Virus record (IMG/VR): IMGVR_UViG_3300033571_003574 | Location: 1 to 43,830 of that record | Reading direction: 5' to 3' (one strand) | From: a virus | DNA length: 43,830 nt | Shown here: one piece after another, positions 35,001-42,565 of the stretch | Position numbering within the stretch: position 1 is the stretch's first letter | Layout: every line of letters starts with the position of its first letter | Program-made: the position numbers and the translations under genes | The notes under the pieces: model-generated | Database searches by the model: none | What the model was told of the DNA's origin: nothing | Seen by the model: the letters and a program-made list of their open reading frames with translations, nothing else

Positions 35001-38000
35001 TAGATTGTCTAGATTTCTAAGAGCACCCTTAATCAACTCAGATACTTGTCCTTTAACCTCATCAATGTCTGCATCTGGATTAGATACTAGATCATTAAGG
35101 TCAGACAAAAGCAAAGCGTACTCATCAAATATATCTTGGTCTACATCTAGTACTTTCCCAGGAATAGGTTTTTGACTAGGAGTAGGTGCCTCTTGTGCTT
35201 GAGGACTAAAGTTATTTACTACAGGAGTTTCAGGAGCAGATTCAATTGCTCTTTTATTTAAATCTATAATAGAGTTTCTCTTTGTCTGTTCGTCTTGTTC
35301 TCCTACTAAATTATTGTAAAGTGCATCTAATACTTTACCTCTATTTTCTTCAAGGAAAGTAGGTTGTTCTGGATTAGCTTTCTTTTCCTCTACATGATCT
35401 TCAAGTCTAGTTGCAAGAATGAGTCTTTGAGCAGCCGATAAGTGACTATGTTCTTCTTCGTTTAATTTTCCTGAAGTAAGTTCTTCTGGAGAAAGTTCTG
35501 CTATAGCAATCTGATACCCCTGAATAGACTTAGTCTCTGGGTTTTGTAGGTTTCTATTAACTTCTCTTAAGAAGTCTTCTTCGTTAAGAACTTCTCTAGT
35601 AAGAAGTTCGTCTCTCACAGCTTGAATCAACTCAGGCGCATTCTGTGGAAGAGGCTGAAGATTTTCTGCTAGTGGAGTAGGGATGGAAGGAGTTTCTGCT
35701 GTTGTAGCATTTAATCTTTCTATTGCAGGCAAATAAGTATTTAAAGCAACTGCAAGTTCTAATGAAGTTAATTGTTCAGGATTGTTTTCTAATACTTGTG
35801 TAAAGTTTTGAATCCTTGTTGACAAACTAGAATCTACTCTATCTTGAAACTTCTTGTATTCTGCAGCTACGAATTCATATCTAGGATCAGATACAGGAAG
35901 ACTTAATAACGACTGTCTAGTTTCAGTTGCAATACCTAACAAAGACTCCATACTAGTATCTGTACTTTCTGCTGCCTTAGCTTGGCTATTAAACAGCTTA
36001 CTTATAATTTCTCTCTTATCTGACTCCTCTAATCCTGCATACTTATCAGTAAGGGACTTAGTTGTCAAAACCTCTTTACTAGTTCTATCCAACGAGTCTT
36101 GGTATTCCTTTAACTGATCCTCACTAAGTTCCGTAGTATCTACAGTTAACAGGTCTTCTTGGAATAATACATTAGAGAAGTAGTTATACTGCTTTTCTTT
36201 ATCATCTAATAAATTAGTAAGACTCTTGATATGATTAATCTCAGTCATAGATTCTAGTCTTCTACCTAGATTATCTACAGCTGCTGTTCTCTTTAGGCCT
36301 TCTTCTTTGGTCAGTTTACCCTGTTGTACTTGATTAGCAATAACTTGCTTATACTTTTCTGGGTTGTTTGCAATGTTCCAACGTGCTTGATTTAAGCGTT
36401 CTTGACGTAAGGCTTCTTTAGACAACAAGTTAGATCCTCCTGAGATAAACAAAGAAGGGATAAATCCTTCTACGAATGTATCCAAGAAAGACTCACTACT
36501 TAATTTGTTAGTCTCTTCTACCTCAAAGTTCTGAGAAGAAGCGTACTTATCTACAAAGTAGTTTCCTACAAGTGAGAAAAGTTCTTCAATTGATTCTTGT
36601 GATGCACCACTTAAAGTTCTTCTTATAGAAGCAGGAGCCATAAGTAATGCTGCATCTTTAGCACTCAATGCTCCTTTAGGCAATAATCCTAGAAGTGCAT
36701 CTCTCTTAATTGTAAGTTGTCCTAAAGCTGTTGGATCTAGTTTACCTAGTTTTGAGAATACAGGATCAAGTAAACCGTAAGCAATCTTTCCGCTAAACAG
36801 TTCTGTATCTGGAATAATAGTCTCAGTCAAACCTTCAACTACTGCTCTCATAGTTGCTACCTTAAAGGCAGTATCTCCATCTTTAAAGTTAGCACGTTCC
36901 TCTGCGTAGAATCTAGGAAAGGTGGTAGCTGTTACAGTTCCAAGAGTAGAGATTCTAGGAGCTACGTTCTTCAGGAAAGAAGCTGTATTTGCCTCGCTTA
37001 ATCCAGCAGTTGCTGCAAGTCTTCCATAGCCTAGTCCTATTCCTCTACCAATTGCACCTGCGCCCTTAGACAAAGCAATAGTCATAGCTACGTCTGTAGC
37101 AATAGGAACTACCTGTTCTACTGGAGCCCAAAGATTCCAAGTTGTATTACCATTCTTATCTGTCCAACTTACTTGACTCATAGTTACTTTGTTACCGTGG
37201 ATGTCACGAGTAATTTCAGAGTCATCAATTTTATTGTTCTTGTTTAGATCTTTACCTACAAAGAAAGTTGGTGGAGCTGCATACCCTGCTCCTGACTTAA
37301 TTCTATATCCTAGTTCCTCTGCTCCTGCCAAGTAACCTAATCCTGCTACCTGCTTAAGAAAATTAGACTTAGTTTGTTGACCTGTTCTATATATAGTTTC
37401 TCCTAGAGATCCTTTATCTCCTTCAGCCAACATCTCATTACGATATACTTCTTGTTTCTCTCTTTCCTTTTTTCGAGTGTACTGTTCTGGATAAAAGTTT
37501 TTAAGGTAGGTGTCCTCAGAAGTGTAAGGAGTAAGTTTTTGAGAAAGCTTATTAGAGTAGTCTAGTTCTTTCTTTAAGGTAGCTTTCTGAAAAGCAAATG
37601 CTTCTTTGGCTCTAGGATCTACACTCGATTTAATCTGTTGATCTAATGTAGCGATCTGTTCTTGGTATGAAGCAATCTTTTGATCTACGGCATTTTTCAT
37701 TGCGTAGTTATACTGCATCTCCATACCAGCATACAAATCATCGTCTGTCTTAACATAAGTAGACTTAAATACATTAAGATCTTCTGTGTTATAGATTCTA
37801 GAACCTACTCTGTTAGACTCAAAGTCTGCAAGTTTATTTATAATATCTGCATTAGTAGTCTGAGAAGGTTTAAGTGCAAGACTTAGTCTTTGGTTAGGAT
37901 TAAAGCTTTGTAATGCTGCCTCTCTCTGCTCTAAAGGAATTTCATTATAATAGCCATCTAAGTTATCCTGACTTATCTTAATAGTATTAGCTTGGTTTAC

Positions 38001-38465
38001 CTTATCTACTATATCAGCATAAGACTTTCTAAGTTTTTCTTTTTGTGCTGAACCCATACTAGAATCTGCAGCATCATTGTATCTAGTTTTAAGTTCAGCT
38101 AAAGCTTTTTGACTTTCGTCTAGACTACCTTCTCTTAACGACCTAGTTAATGCTTTACTAGCATTATCTATGTTCTTGTTTGTCTCTTCATCTAGTTCTA
38201 GTTTAGGAAATTCAATTCCAAACTTTGAACCTGCTTGAGTTAAGGTGCTAAAGTTTTTTAAGATATTACCCTCTAATAAAGACTTTACATTACTCTGTAA
38301 AGACTCACTCTCTTTCTGCACATTAATACTGGGACCTGATATAGCATTAATGTTAGCTATTTCTTGGTCTACTTTTAAAAGATCAGAATGGATTTGCTCT
38401 GAGGTTTTACCAGTATTCTGAAGATGTATTTTATCAATCTCGTTTCTTAGAGGATTAAATGGCAT
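26058..38465 (-). CDS. Giant virion RNA polymerase-like protein with zincin motif
   Basis: 4135 residues, 12.4 kb. The key feature is the loop S-G-S-D3309-Y-D3311-I-D3313-K-L-F, the DxDxD metal-binding motif of the double-psi barrel RNA polymerase described for crAss-like phages (Cellulophaga phage phi14:2 gp66). It is preceded by a conserved R-I-P-G-Q-G-Y-N-S…F-L-P…P-D-E stretch. A zincin motif H1927-E-A-W-H1931 with following E1964/E1968 lies in the middle. D406 to E417 fits a 12-residue EF-hand calcium loop (D-x-N-x-N…I…E). The first 350 residues are coiled-coil-like, and Pro/Glu-rich linkers occur near 1100 and 1230-1290. It is roughly twice the length I recall for gp66. It should be packaged and ejected to transcribe early genes. 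The second catalytic-side motif was not traced. Confidence 0.85.
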   Translation of the reverse strand: MPFNPLRNEIDKIHLQNTGKTSEQIHSDLLKVDQEIANINAISGPSINVQKESESLQSNVKSLLEGNILKNFSTLTQAGSKFGIEFPKLELDEETNKNIDNASKALTRSLREGSLDESQKALAELKTRYNDAADSSMGSAQKEKLRKSYADIVDKVNQANTIKISQDNLDGYYNEIPLEQREAALQSFNPNQRLSLALKPSQTTNADIINKLADFESNRVGSRIYNTEDLNVFKSTYVKTDDDLYAGMEMQYNYAMKNAVDQKIASYQEQIATLDQQIKSSVDPRAKEAFAFQKATLKKELDYSNKLSQKLTPYTSEDTYLKNFYPEQYTRKKEREKQEVYRNEMLAEGDKGSLGETIYRTGQQTKSNFLKQVAGLGYLAGAEELGYRIKSGAGYAAPPTFFVGKDLNKNNKIDDSEITRDIHGNKVTMSQVSWTDKNGNTTWNLWAPVEQVVPIATDVAMTIALSKGAGAIGRGIGLGYGRLAATAGLSEANTASFLKNVAPRISTLGTVTATTFPRFYAEERANFKDGDTAFKVATMRAVVEGLTETIIPDTELFSGKIAYGLLDPVFSKLGKLDPTALGQLTIKRDALLGLLPKGALSAKDAALLMAPASIRRTLSGASQESIEELFSLVGNYFVDKYASSQNFEVEETNKLSSESFLDTFVEGFIPSLFISGGSNLLSKEALRQERLNQARWNIANNPEKYKQVIANQVQQGKLTKEEGLKRTAAVDNLGRRLESMTEINHIKSLTNLLDDKEKQYNYFSNVLFQEDLLTVDTTELSEDQLKEYQDSLDRTSKEVLTTKSLTDKYAGLEESDKREIISKLFNSQAKAAESTDTSMESLLGIATETRQSLLSLPVSDPRYEFVAAEYKKFQDRVDSSLSTRIQNFTQVLENNPEQLTSLELAVALNTYLPAIERLNATTAETPSIPTPLAENLQPLPQNAPELIQAVRDELLTREVLNEEDFLREVNRNLQNPETKSIQGYQIAIAELSPEELTSGKLNEEEHSHLSAAQRLILATRLEDHVEEKKANPEQPTFLEENRGKVLDALYNNLVGEQDEQTKRNSIIDLNKRAIESAPETPVVNNFSPQAQEAPTPSQKPIPGKVLDVDQDIFDEYALLLSDLNDLVSNPDADIDEVKGQVSELIKGALRNLDNLQNLNQVRSALLGLYPDDAQSIEDTFAKASEGIVDVSGLTFVTGKRKEFVQGVIAKLVSQNQVSQTATSADVVTVPATEEVIEEAPELISDSVVESDNYESAQETKAKEDKESTIKGERGLHIATITTNRDNQTTQDPAVQLIDNIVTVYSENTRSNKTTDLDLRIQSVMGIYEFIFDAPKVERLKAFKEKSSLTEEEKTELVSLLTVNGVPIHNQPFMDYVKENPSKIGSGISSVFVNSNGELVRFTKLGKPSKAKTSLISVPVLPNKNVSPEMASVRKQATEGKIIVSSINGVVSGYGWGAQNARPLEKAVGETIYVHTDPISRTLTGAQKNYVLNPGSVHIVKDGARNPYTGVSIPTNGNTVQALVNAFNDGTLPQTLSESIRTDAATFLDYMSQQVNSTFVKTKEGGAKSGMRFFKKANLYLTATSGNKIVVEYPVEGKDKKKYIKPSKNQQEDLLKIGASSYKLVSARLVEQNAPYTALVVKESGEVVTKNYNTYSDFVKSPEFGATFIREENRTLSFSPDYRVIEPNVSDVVDATNDNLPVQPAPTQPIDDKADLVKDYVREVFTQARKSGRSGYMKRVREKLTQVTDPTLSVGKKYARVEVDEEGNVDRVGIVTGTGKSFEYTFISGYTGSGNTKSSAKNFPTFIDESGKESGKMSPERLGYFFEIPTIEQPAIQSTTSKLDRLRNKLNNLNTGEDRVEFNRSKTLRNNITKKQNEAAKNWVANHPIFKNTPFIFDNTINHPEAYAVWSKAGIFLFEGANYAEAYHEAWHEFSQLYLTPEQKAALYAEARSIYGDLSFVELEEKLAEDFRAYSLSEGKVLPVSIAEAKESKSIFKQIWDFISNLFSDKKTVDHYFSRLYKGNLTQFKRKEANQYFIQLFSGKYVYEDESGNITSLSYKDSKAFLDDLDSIYVYLANNMFANQNATLINVLSSPVAANKTYSYLAKSLLDDHDSLVEQYNKNNDESLLPTIENLRKILEDFDNVAQFHKTNSSLFSDNIRKQLVSEQIVSIEQANVEFATFEASVNEMSQKQIASQTLINALKTLPRYENGEIVLHPVYSVPKLSNFNTNWNILQRRLSGSNSYQDLYSRLQGVVEEYPQFQQFISYLPSPTESIDKGSSLNFKNEFYKIFSMPYIEGYTTDIKRNEEGEIVEAKVFQAQSLDAINLRNKFDTDFSLSPGAYSKRNNTTGTFYLDTDKYFATFPGVPTAPKDEEEFAEYNLSLLEMLKPLGFNLSPNAEELFVKENAEIQERVVNLIYNKLKSLSQTQAYIMEPLSDLSSDHVNAEGVKVAGESGNVSSVIQYEVEANPQYVNDMRYNAVNKQIWSINQHTFMSKTLNVLNDGKLYPTLDEVYAELPHLNPQNNPNAKSSFVLSYLFNESGKRRTDKYQGIEVPRKVELGNLLGIKDIEGEKTIDSNEAQKHYSDIIGLTKAGIEEINRLSGKSTTRGLVFDRKLRNYLGLLPANNQADPFILSGANQVPYDLFVSRIVPLIEAEVQVTAKGSDKFKINAYDTDGSPKLTYFHKIFTPEQRTALFSAFKSPASNMSLEDVFESINGNRDIYTRFGQYINSQANKSKIILGEAYNLPDSELMKYHFFSAVGRIEQHKLFFGHPYYYKNPKDIEKRLSAWNAFGSYANIDPQNMEYLESGQSGLSVNSGRDALHTYAQQNNIKVNPNRAKIDQISYIVLKDEAVKSTTASKSKSYGESKDAYTNDKGSAKQDAAAFCTIDFFRKFYSISTGVTPEMMEEFKRQDNIYKKYLELQTAPDYAEDTIREELDALLNKKATYNFTIKKLQYSGHNKVESGESVPVFHKYSMKPILPSEMVDNPELASILQKLHASSADYAVFTSGTKISETVAPVSLFDSKGKVKLQAVPTGVVDLKYLKEQVLIENKEDFNSIFSTQFRKLVYKDATTESELAAYQEYKSIIENLTNFDKLNFVEQLQDKEKLVEFLIKEISKKNAAESTKDLLQLKTDNTLMYTLDSMIDRTIMESAIVASVKNQIIRQKVPGAQRVQYPVSLIRPNRKLAYYDIKSSADGSIIRKAETIVSFSKGYYPLLNLLSPVDNQPIGELDANGIPVNPYTALTRLNEALKDSQFRNTYASQLSMVAIRIPGQGYNSMENFEVVEFLPEESGEIILVPDEMVIKSGSDYDIDKLFCYDPSINNDGSMLVDRVSTPEDLIVRKKELLADLKETRELKRQYTEEKKELLDELGNILTTNGFDASSRLGNLYQELKSLKGVSEGELMDAGVTEGDLETLRKKFSGELVPEKQQKSAETIDKIRRIKNVLRTASEKELSSSLADLSEWIGDLVKDEKSLLQDLKNLRNGYTNALLLNISNRLSQPEIFEALITPNTIETIDKAVKEFGTSSDSTTASLTNLINPIYQLYVFSLNTYKTALGTDAKNNVFHSLLQKTTFYREDKQGVRRYLLESNRTADGYIDFSRVNNVDGTRISRMSGETISAHVDIEKNDGIALIGLNNLITPVVNYVLMAGTRFNDIVNLINKPTVIDGKKFRSSILDYSKGKSLEDILKTILERVPENSLEATLINNSKNDYGTIIRSKFISNVYTQMYAKTTQETAREELLSREEPLFDVRRLAVFLELEDQTRDLATISLAVDYDTFSPQNFESFRSASLELIPYLKEGGEKSTIFNKQGLLDVIGNTVVSPFQVQQDVLDKFVEVFPISANPKITNKILRQFAIAKETNRKLDYDRFSRVFKNDLLYALFLNNVPQAGIFEQFLDKKNPGNIGSLYTNLKARLTQRGITAENDIFGLVAINSDINSTFIRTGLKQTELEFSVDIYKEEFEKGFNWSHPSLDPTNASDAELIADMQGFFKAFAYAGILGTQLNKKFDSYLPLIPESIYTFPMSSVIPEFISSNEAALEEDNSEFMNAFTARFKENHPELYGSKNIPVTLNYYKDYNLSRENIVQEEVAQETLTLDTTAPKQLTINFEEENQLFLDESFAKLREINNNLSKNC

Positions 38466-38490
38466 AGTTAAGTAAATTTAATTTATTTTT

Positions 38491-40041
38491 TTAGAATGAA
38501 AAACTGTTTTTACGTCTTCCTGAATAAGTTTCTACAGTATTGCTCTTAGCTATACCTTTAATAGTATCCAAATCACTAACGTAAAGTTCTTTGATATTCT
38601 CACCAGTAACCAAAGTAGTTTGACCATTCTTTAGTTCAACAACATAAGAATCACTGTCCTTAATAGTCTTCAAGTAGTTTAAGAAAGTCTCTACTGTTTT
38701 CTTTTGTGGACCTGCTGGAGTAACAGACAAAACTTTACCTGGATCATTTATAATAGAAGCCACGGATAGTTTATCTATATCCCTATTTACAATAGAAGGA
38801 TCGAATACCATAGGAACACTATAGAAGTCTTGTTGATCTACTTTTGCTAAGTCCATAACTTCTTTCTTTCTCTTAAGTAGATTTTCTGGTTTTTGATTAT
38901 CAAGTCTCTGTTTGTACTCCTCCTTAGCCATTTCATTAGCAAAAGATCTAGCTTGTCTGGCATCTGCTCTGGCTTCTTTCCAGTATTCATTACTGATAAG
39001 ATCTTTGCTTACTTTCTGTGTAGCATACATGTTACCCATGTTAGTAGCAAATTTATCTTGGTAGATTTCCATGTACTCTCCTAAGTCAAAATCTTCTAGG
39101 GTAGTAGAAGCTTTTTGTTCAGCTAGTAATCTAGACTGTTCGTAGTAAGTAGCTTTCTGTCTAGCTTGTTCTAACTGAGATTTAACTACAGCTGAACCTG
39201 TAGTGTTAAATGCTTTCTGTAGTCTTTCTGCTTCTGCTTTAAACATTCTAGCATTCTCTGCAGCAGTAGTAGCCTTAGCTTGCATATCCTCAACGTAACC
39301 TTGGTAAGCGCCTTCTTTACCTACTTGCTCTAAACTGTAACCAGCATCCATTTGGAATTGACGCATTTTATTAGGATCTGTAGCAATAAAGGCTTTAAAC
39401 TTATTAGCTAAGTCTGTTGTGTTAAATCCTTCTACAGTTACCTTTTCAAGATAAGCAGGACCCATACTAGACTGTGCTTCAAAGTATTCGTTTTGATTAG
39501 GCTTCTGGGTTTTCATAAACTCCATCCAATCTTTAGAAAGATCTACATATGGAGTATACTCTTTACCGTAACCAATCTTTTGTCCTAACTTACCACTATT
39601 CATGTAGTCGTTAACATCCTTCATATAGAAGTAATCGTTAACTACACTACGTTCTCCTGGTTTCATCTTAGACAACTGTTCTTGTCTACGTGATACTTCT
39701 TTACCATTAGAGATAGCAGTAGTTATGTATTGATCTCTTTCTAAGGGCTTACCTATGTTAAGTACTGCTTGAACATTTGCTTTGTTAGAGAAGTCTAATC
39801 CTGCACTGTTACTAATAGACTTTACTAGGTTACCCATAGACTTATCAAAGTATTCCTTCTCTACGTCTGTAAGAATAGAATTTCTTAAAGAATTGTAAGC
39901 GTCAATATTCTGTTGCACTTTAGCAACTCCCTCATCGTACATCTCCTGCTTCTTAGAAGCAAACTTAATTAAGTCGTCTGCTGGTAGAGGAGAGATATAG
40001 TCTGGATATACAAACTTAGTATGTTGTGCTGAAATTGGCAT
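38491..40041 (-). CDS. Internal virion protein (helical)
   Basis: 516 residues. The opening (FVYPDYISPLPADDLIKFASKKQEMYDEGVAKVQ) is characteristic of a structural protein that lies upstream of the giant polymerase gene in phages of Bacteroidota: an L-P-x-D/E-x-L…K-Q…Y-D-E-G-V-A-K-V-Q pattern. The body is nearly all helical with coiled-coil stretches (about 255-320 and 345-400) and no membrane segment; the end is a small β region followed by a basic tail (SGRRKNSFSF). Between the 801-residue and 4135-residue genes with gaps of 5 and 25 bases. It probably forms part of the packaged cargo or the portal-proximal core. Confidence 0.75.
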   Translation of the reverse strand: MPISAQHTKFVYPDYISPLPADDLIKFASKKQEMYDEGVAKVQQNIDAYNSLRNSILTDVEKEYFDKSMGNLVKSISNSAGLDFSNKANVQAVLNIGKPLERDQYITTAISNGKEVSRRQEQLSKMKPGERSVVNDYFYMKDVNDYMNSGKLGQKIGYGKEYTPYVDLSKDWMEFMKTQKPNQNEYFEAQSSMGPAYLEKVTVEGFNTTDLANKFKAFIATDPNKMRQFQMDAGYSLEQVGKEGAYQGYVEDMQAKATTAAENARMFKAEAERLQKAFNTTGSAVVKSQLEQARQKATYYEQSRLLAEQKASTTLEDFDLGEYMEIYQDKFATNMGNMYATQKVSKDLISNEYWKEARADARQARSFANEMAKEEYKQRLDNQKPENLLKRKKEVMDLAKVDQQDFYSVPMVFDPSIVNRDIDKLSVASIINDPGKVLSVTPAGPQKKTVETFLNYLKTIKDSDSYVVELKNGQTTLVTGENIKELYVSDLDTIKGIAKSNTVETYSGRRKNSFSF

Positions 40042-40046
40042 AGTGG

Positions 40047-42452
40047 TTATTTTTTATACATTCCTTTTTTAGCAGTAGTCTTAGGAGCTGTCTTGCTCTC
40101 TTGCTCTTTCATGTAATTATAGAACTCAAACATAGCTCTTGCATCTTCAGGTAAAGTAATCTTACCTTCTGAAGTAACATTAAATCCAGGAGCAACAAGA
40201 GGAATACCCATAGCTTTAAGATTTTCGTCTTGTACAAATTTAGCTTTTTTATTTGTAAGACTTGCTACTGCTGCTTGTTTTTCTGCAGACTGAGCATCTC
40301 TTGCTTGACCTACTAGGTTATTATATACACGATCAAAAGCTTGAGCATTAAACTGATCTGCTTGCATAGACATTTGTGCATTAGCCATGTCTGCTTGAGA
40401 ACGTGATTGAGCATCATAGTTCTGCTTAGATTGAAAGGCTTTTTGTTTAGCGTCTAGGCCAGCAATGTAAGCCATATTAGGATCAGCACCACCTCTAATA
40501 GCTGCTGTACCCATATTATCAATATCCTGTAACTCGCTTTGGATATTTAAAGTCTGAGGACGAACGTAAGGAGCATCTATCTCAGGAATAGCATAAGGAT
40601 AGATTTCTTGTGCTTGAGCAAGTCCCATAGCTTCAGGAATAGCCTGATACAAAGGAAACTGTCCTGGAGTATACTTACCTGTCTTAGCTGGAGTTACATT
40701 GTTTATCTTTGTTCCTTCAGGAGGAGTACCACTACTACCTTCTGGAGTTTTTGGTTTTTCTGGTGGAATAGGCTTTGCATCTAAGTGTTCAAATCCAAAA
40801 CTTTTATCGTTTCCTTTTACAGGTCTAAATTGACCTTCAGGTAAATACTTCTGAAACTTAGGATAGAATACACTCTCTCTAAAATAGTCGTCATTATAGA
40901 GTTTAGTAGGATCGTTAATATCATAACTACCTGGATCTACTCCAAGAATTTCAAATGCTTTCTTACGAGTTTCAAGTTCATTCAGTTTACCTGCTTCTTC
41001 TTTTCCTAATCTTTCTCTTACAATCTTTTGCTCAAAATCTTGTGGAGAAAGTCCAGCATAAAAGCCTTTAACATTAGGAGAACCTGTAATTCTTTGGTTA
41101 GAGGTCTGTACTAGGTTTTTAATACCGTAAGTCTCTGCTGCTCTTGCTATGTTAGTCTTAGCATCAAAGTCTAAGTTAGAAGGAACTTCTAATCTATAAA
41201 CACCAAGTGTACCATCTTCTTTCTTGAATGTAGGGTCCCACTTAGCGTAACTACGAATTTCAGGAGGGAGACTAGTAATATCTGGTTGAGGATTCTTCTT
41301 GCCTCCATCAGCCATCTCTAAAGACTGAGCTTCTCTTTGAGCAAATCCTCCGTACTTCATTTCTGCAAGTATTTTATCTTGCACACTTTGAGGAAGTGCC
41401 TTGAAGCCTGCATTGTTAATGCTAGCTCCATTCTTTGCTTCTACTTCTCCGTTAGAGTCTCCATTAAGAAGCTGTTGATCTCTGAAAAGATCATCAAGAA
41501 TTCTTTGGTTACGTTGCATCATTAAACTAGCAGTGTCTTTATCTACTTGCTTAGCAAAAGGATTCTCTAGAGTTTTCTTATAAGAAGTAATGTCGTAGTT
41601 CTTAGCAATCTGAGCAAAGGTTTTCTTAGATCCTTCTGGCTTTAAATTGTTAGAGTACACACGAGTTTGATCAGGAAGGTTTGTAGGGATACCTCCGTTA
41701 CTATGAGAAGGGCCTTCTGCCATCTCAGTATCTAAGTTAGGAAGTTGGATAAATTCTCCACCTTCGATCTCTACATCGTTCATGCCTTCACTAGCATAAC
41801 GCTTGTTTATTTTTGCACCCATTTCTGCTTTAATTGTAGGTTGATACTCTGTGCCTCCACTTGTAGTACGACCATACATAAAGTTGTAGTCGTATACGGG
41901 CTTAGATTCTCTTTGTTGTATTGATTCGTTAAACTTACGTTGATTTTTTAAGTCTTGATTATAACCTAAGGCCGCATCTACTCCGTACAGTCCTAGTGTA
42001 ATTGCGTCCCCAGAATCTATACCTAGATTTGGAAACTTAAATTGTTTTTGAGGATCGTACTGAGAAGCAACTTCATTACTTATGTCTTGTGCTTTCTTTA
42101 CACTACTAGGAGTACTTGTTTGTTCTTCTCCTGCTCTAAGAGTTTGTTCTTGGTTAAACATGTTCTCAAACATGCGATTACCAAAAGGACCCTTCTCTTC
42201 TATTGGATCAATAGCCTTAGGTTCAAAGCTTTCAGCAGAGATGTCTAATTGTCCAAATTTCTTTTCGTATTCCTTTTCTGTCTTAGGAGTACCTACTCCC
42301 ATCATACTAGGAGTAATAGGTTTCATCTTACTAGCTATTTCCTCAAGGGTGGGATACTGCTGAATAGGATCTAAGCCTGCATTAGATATTTTATCTACAG
42401 GTTCTTCGATACCGTTTTTAGCGAATCTTTTAAAAAGTCTGTTTCTTAACAT
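40047..42452 (-). CDS. Large virion structural protein of phages of Bacteroidota
   Basis: 801 residues. A conserved block near 210-270 reads V-E-I-E-G-G-E-F-I-Q-L-P-N…G-P-S-H-S-N-G-G-I-P-T-N-L-P-D-Q-T-R-V-Y-S, which I recognise as a domain of large virion proteins in phages of Bacteroidota. Upstream is a disordered, charged N-terminus; near 560-600 there is a Pro-rich linker (PIPPEKPKTPEGSS); residues about 650-750 are helical and rich in Gln, Ala and Asp (coiled-coil). The tail is Lys-rich (TTAKKGMYKK). No catalytic motif is seen. It is the first of four large virion genes and lies just after a terminator and promoter pair. Confidence 0.76.
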   Translation of the reverse strand: MLRNRLFKRFAKNGIEEPVDKISNAGLDPIQQYPTLEEIASKMKPITPSMMGVGTPKTEKEYEKKFGQLDISAESFEPKAIDPIEEKGPFGNRMFENMFNQEQTLRAGEEQTSTPSSVKKAQDISNEVASQYDPQKQFKFPNLGIDSGDAITLGLYGVDAALGYNQDLKNQRKFNESIQQRESKPVYDYNFMYGRTTSGGTEYQPTIKAEMGAKINKRYASEGMNDVEIEGGEFIQLPNLDTEMAEGPSHSNGGIPTNLPDQTRVYSNNLKPEGSKKTFAQIAKNYDITSYKKTLENPFAKQVDKDTASLMMQRNQRILDDLFRDQQLLNGDSNGEVEAKNGASINNAGFKALPQSVQDKILAEMKYGGFAQREAQSLEMADGGKKNPQPDITSLPPEIRSYAKWDPTFKKEDGTLGVYRLEVPSNLDFDAKTNIARAAETYGIKNLVQTSNQRITGSPNVKGFYAGLSPQDFEQKIVRERLGKEEAGKLNELETRKKAFEILGVDPGSYDINDPTKLYNDDYFRESVFYPKFQKYLPEGQFRPVKGNDKSFGFEHLDAKPIPPEKPKTPEGSSGTPPEGTKINNVTPAKTGKYTPGQFPLYQAIPEAMGLAQAQEIYPYAIPEIDAPYVRPQTLNIQSELQDIDNMGTAAIRGGADPNMAYIAGLDAKQKAFQSKQNYDAQSRSQADMANAQMSMQADQFNAQAFDRVYNNLVGQARDAQSAEKQAAVASLTNKKAKFVQDENLKAMGIPLVAPGFNVTSEGKITLPEDARAMFEFYNYMKEQESKTAPKTTAKKGMYKK

Positions 42453-42515
42453 GTTTTAATGAATTATGTTATTAACATAAAAAGTTAATAACTGCTTGAG
42501 AATAAGCTAGTTATA

Positions 42516-42545
42516 CAAATATACGAGATTAATAAAAAAAAGCAA
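42516..42545 (-). promoter_or_regulatory. Promoter of the giant virion-protein operon
   Basis: On the - strand TTG (42545-42543), 19 bases, and TATATTTG (42523-42516) match TTG-N19-TAnnTTTG exactly. The -33 part overlaps the base of the terminator stem of the preceding gene. The predicted leader to the ATG at 42452 is about 58 bases. Confidence 0.72.
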
Positions 42546-42565
42546 GGGGTAATTGCTTACCCCTT
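42534..42565 (-). terminator. Intrinsic terminator after the homing endonuclease gene
   Basis: A perfect 9-base-pair stem AAGGGGTAA/TTACCCCTT with the loop TTGC, or its complement, is followed on the - strand by eight Ts (A run 42534-42541). The stem includes the stop codon of the GIY-YIG gene (42557-42559). Confidence 0.9.
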
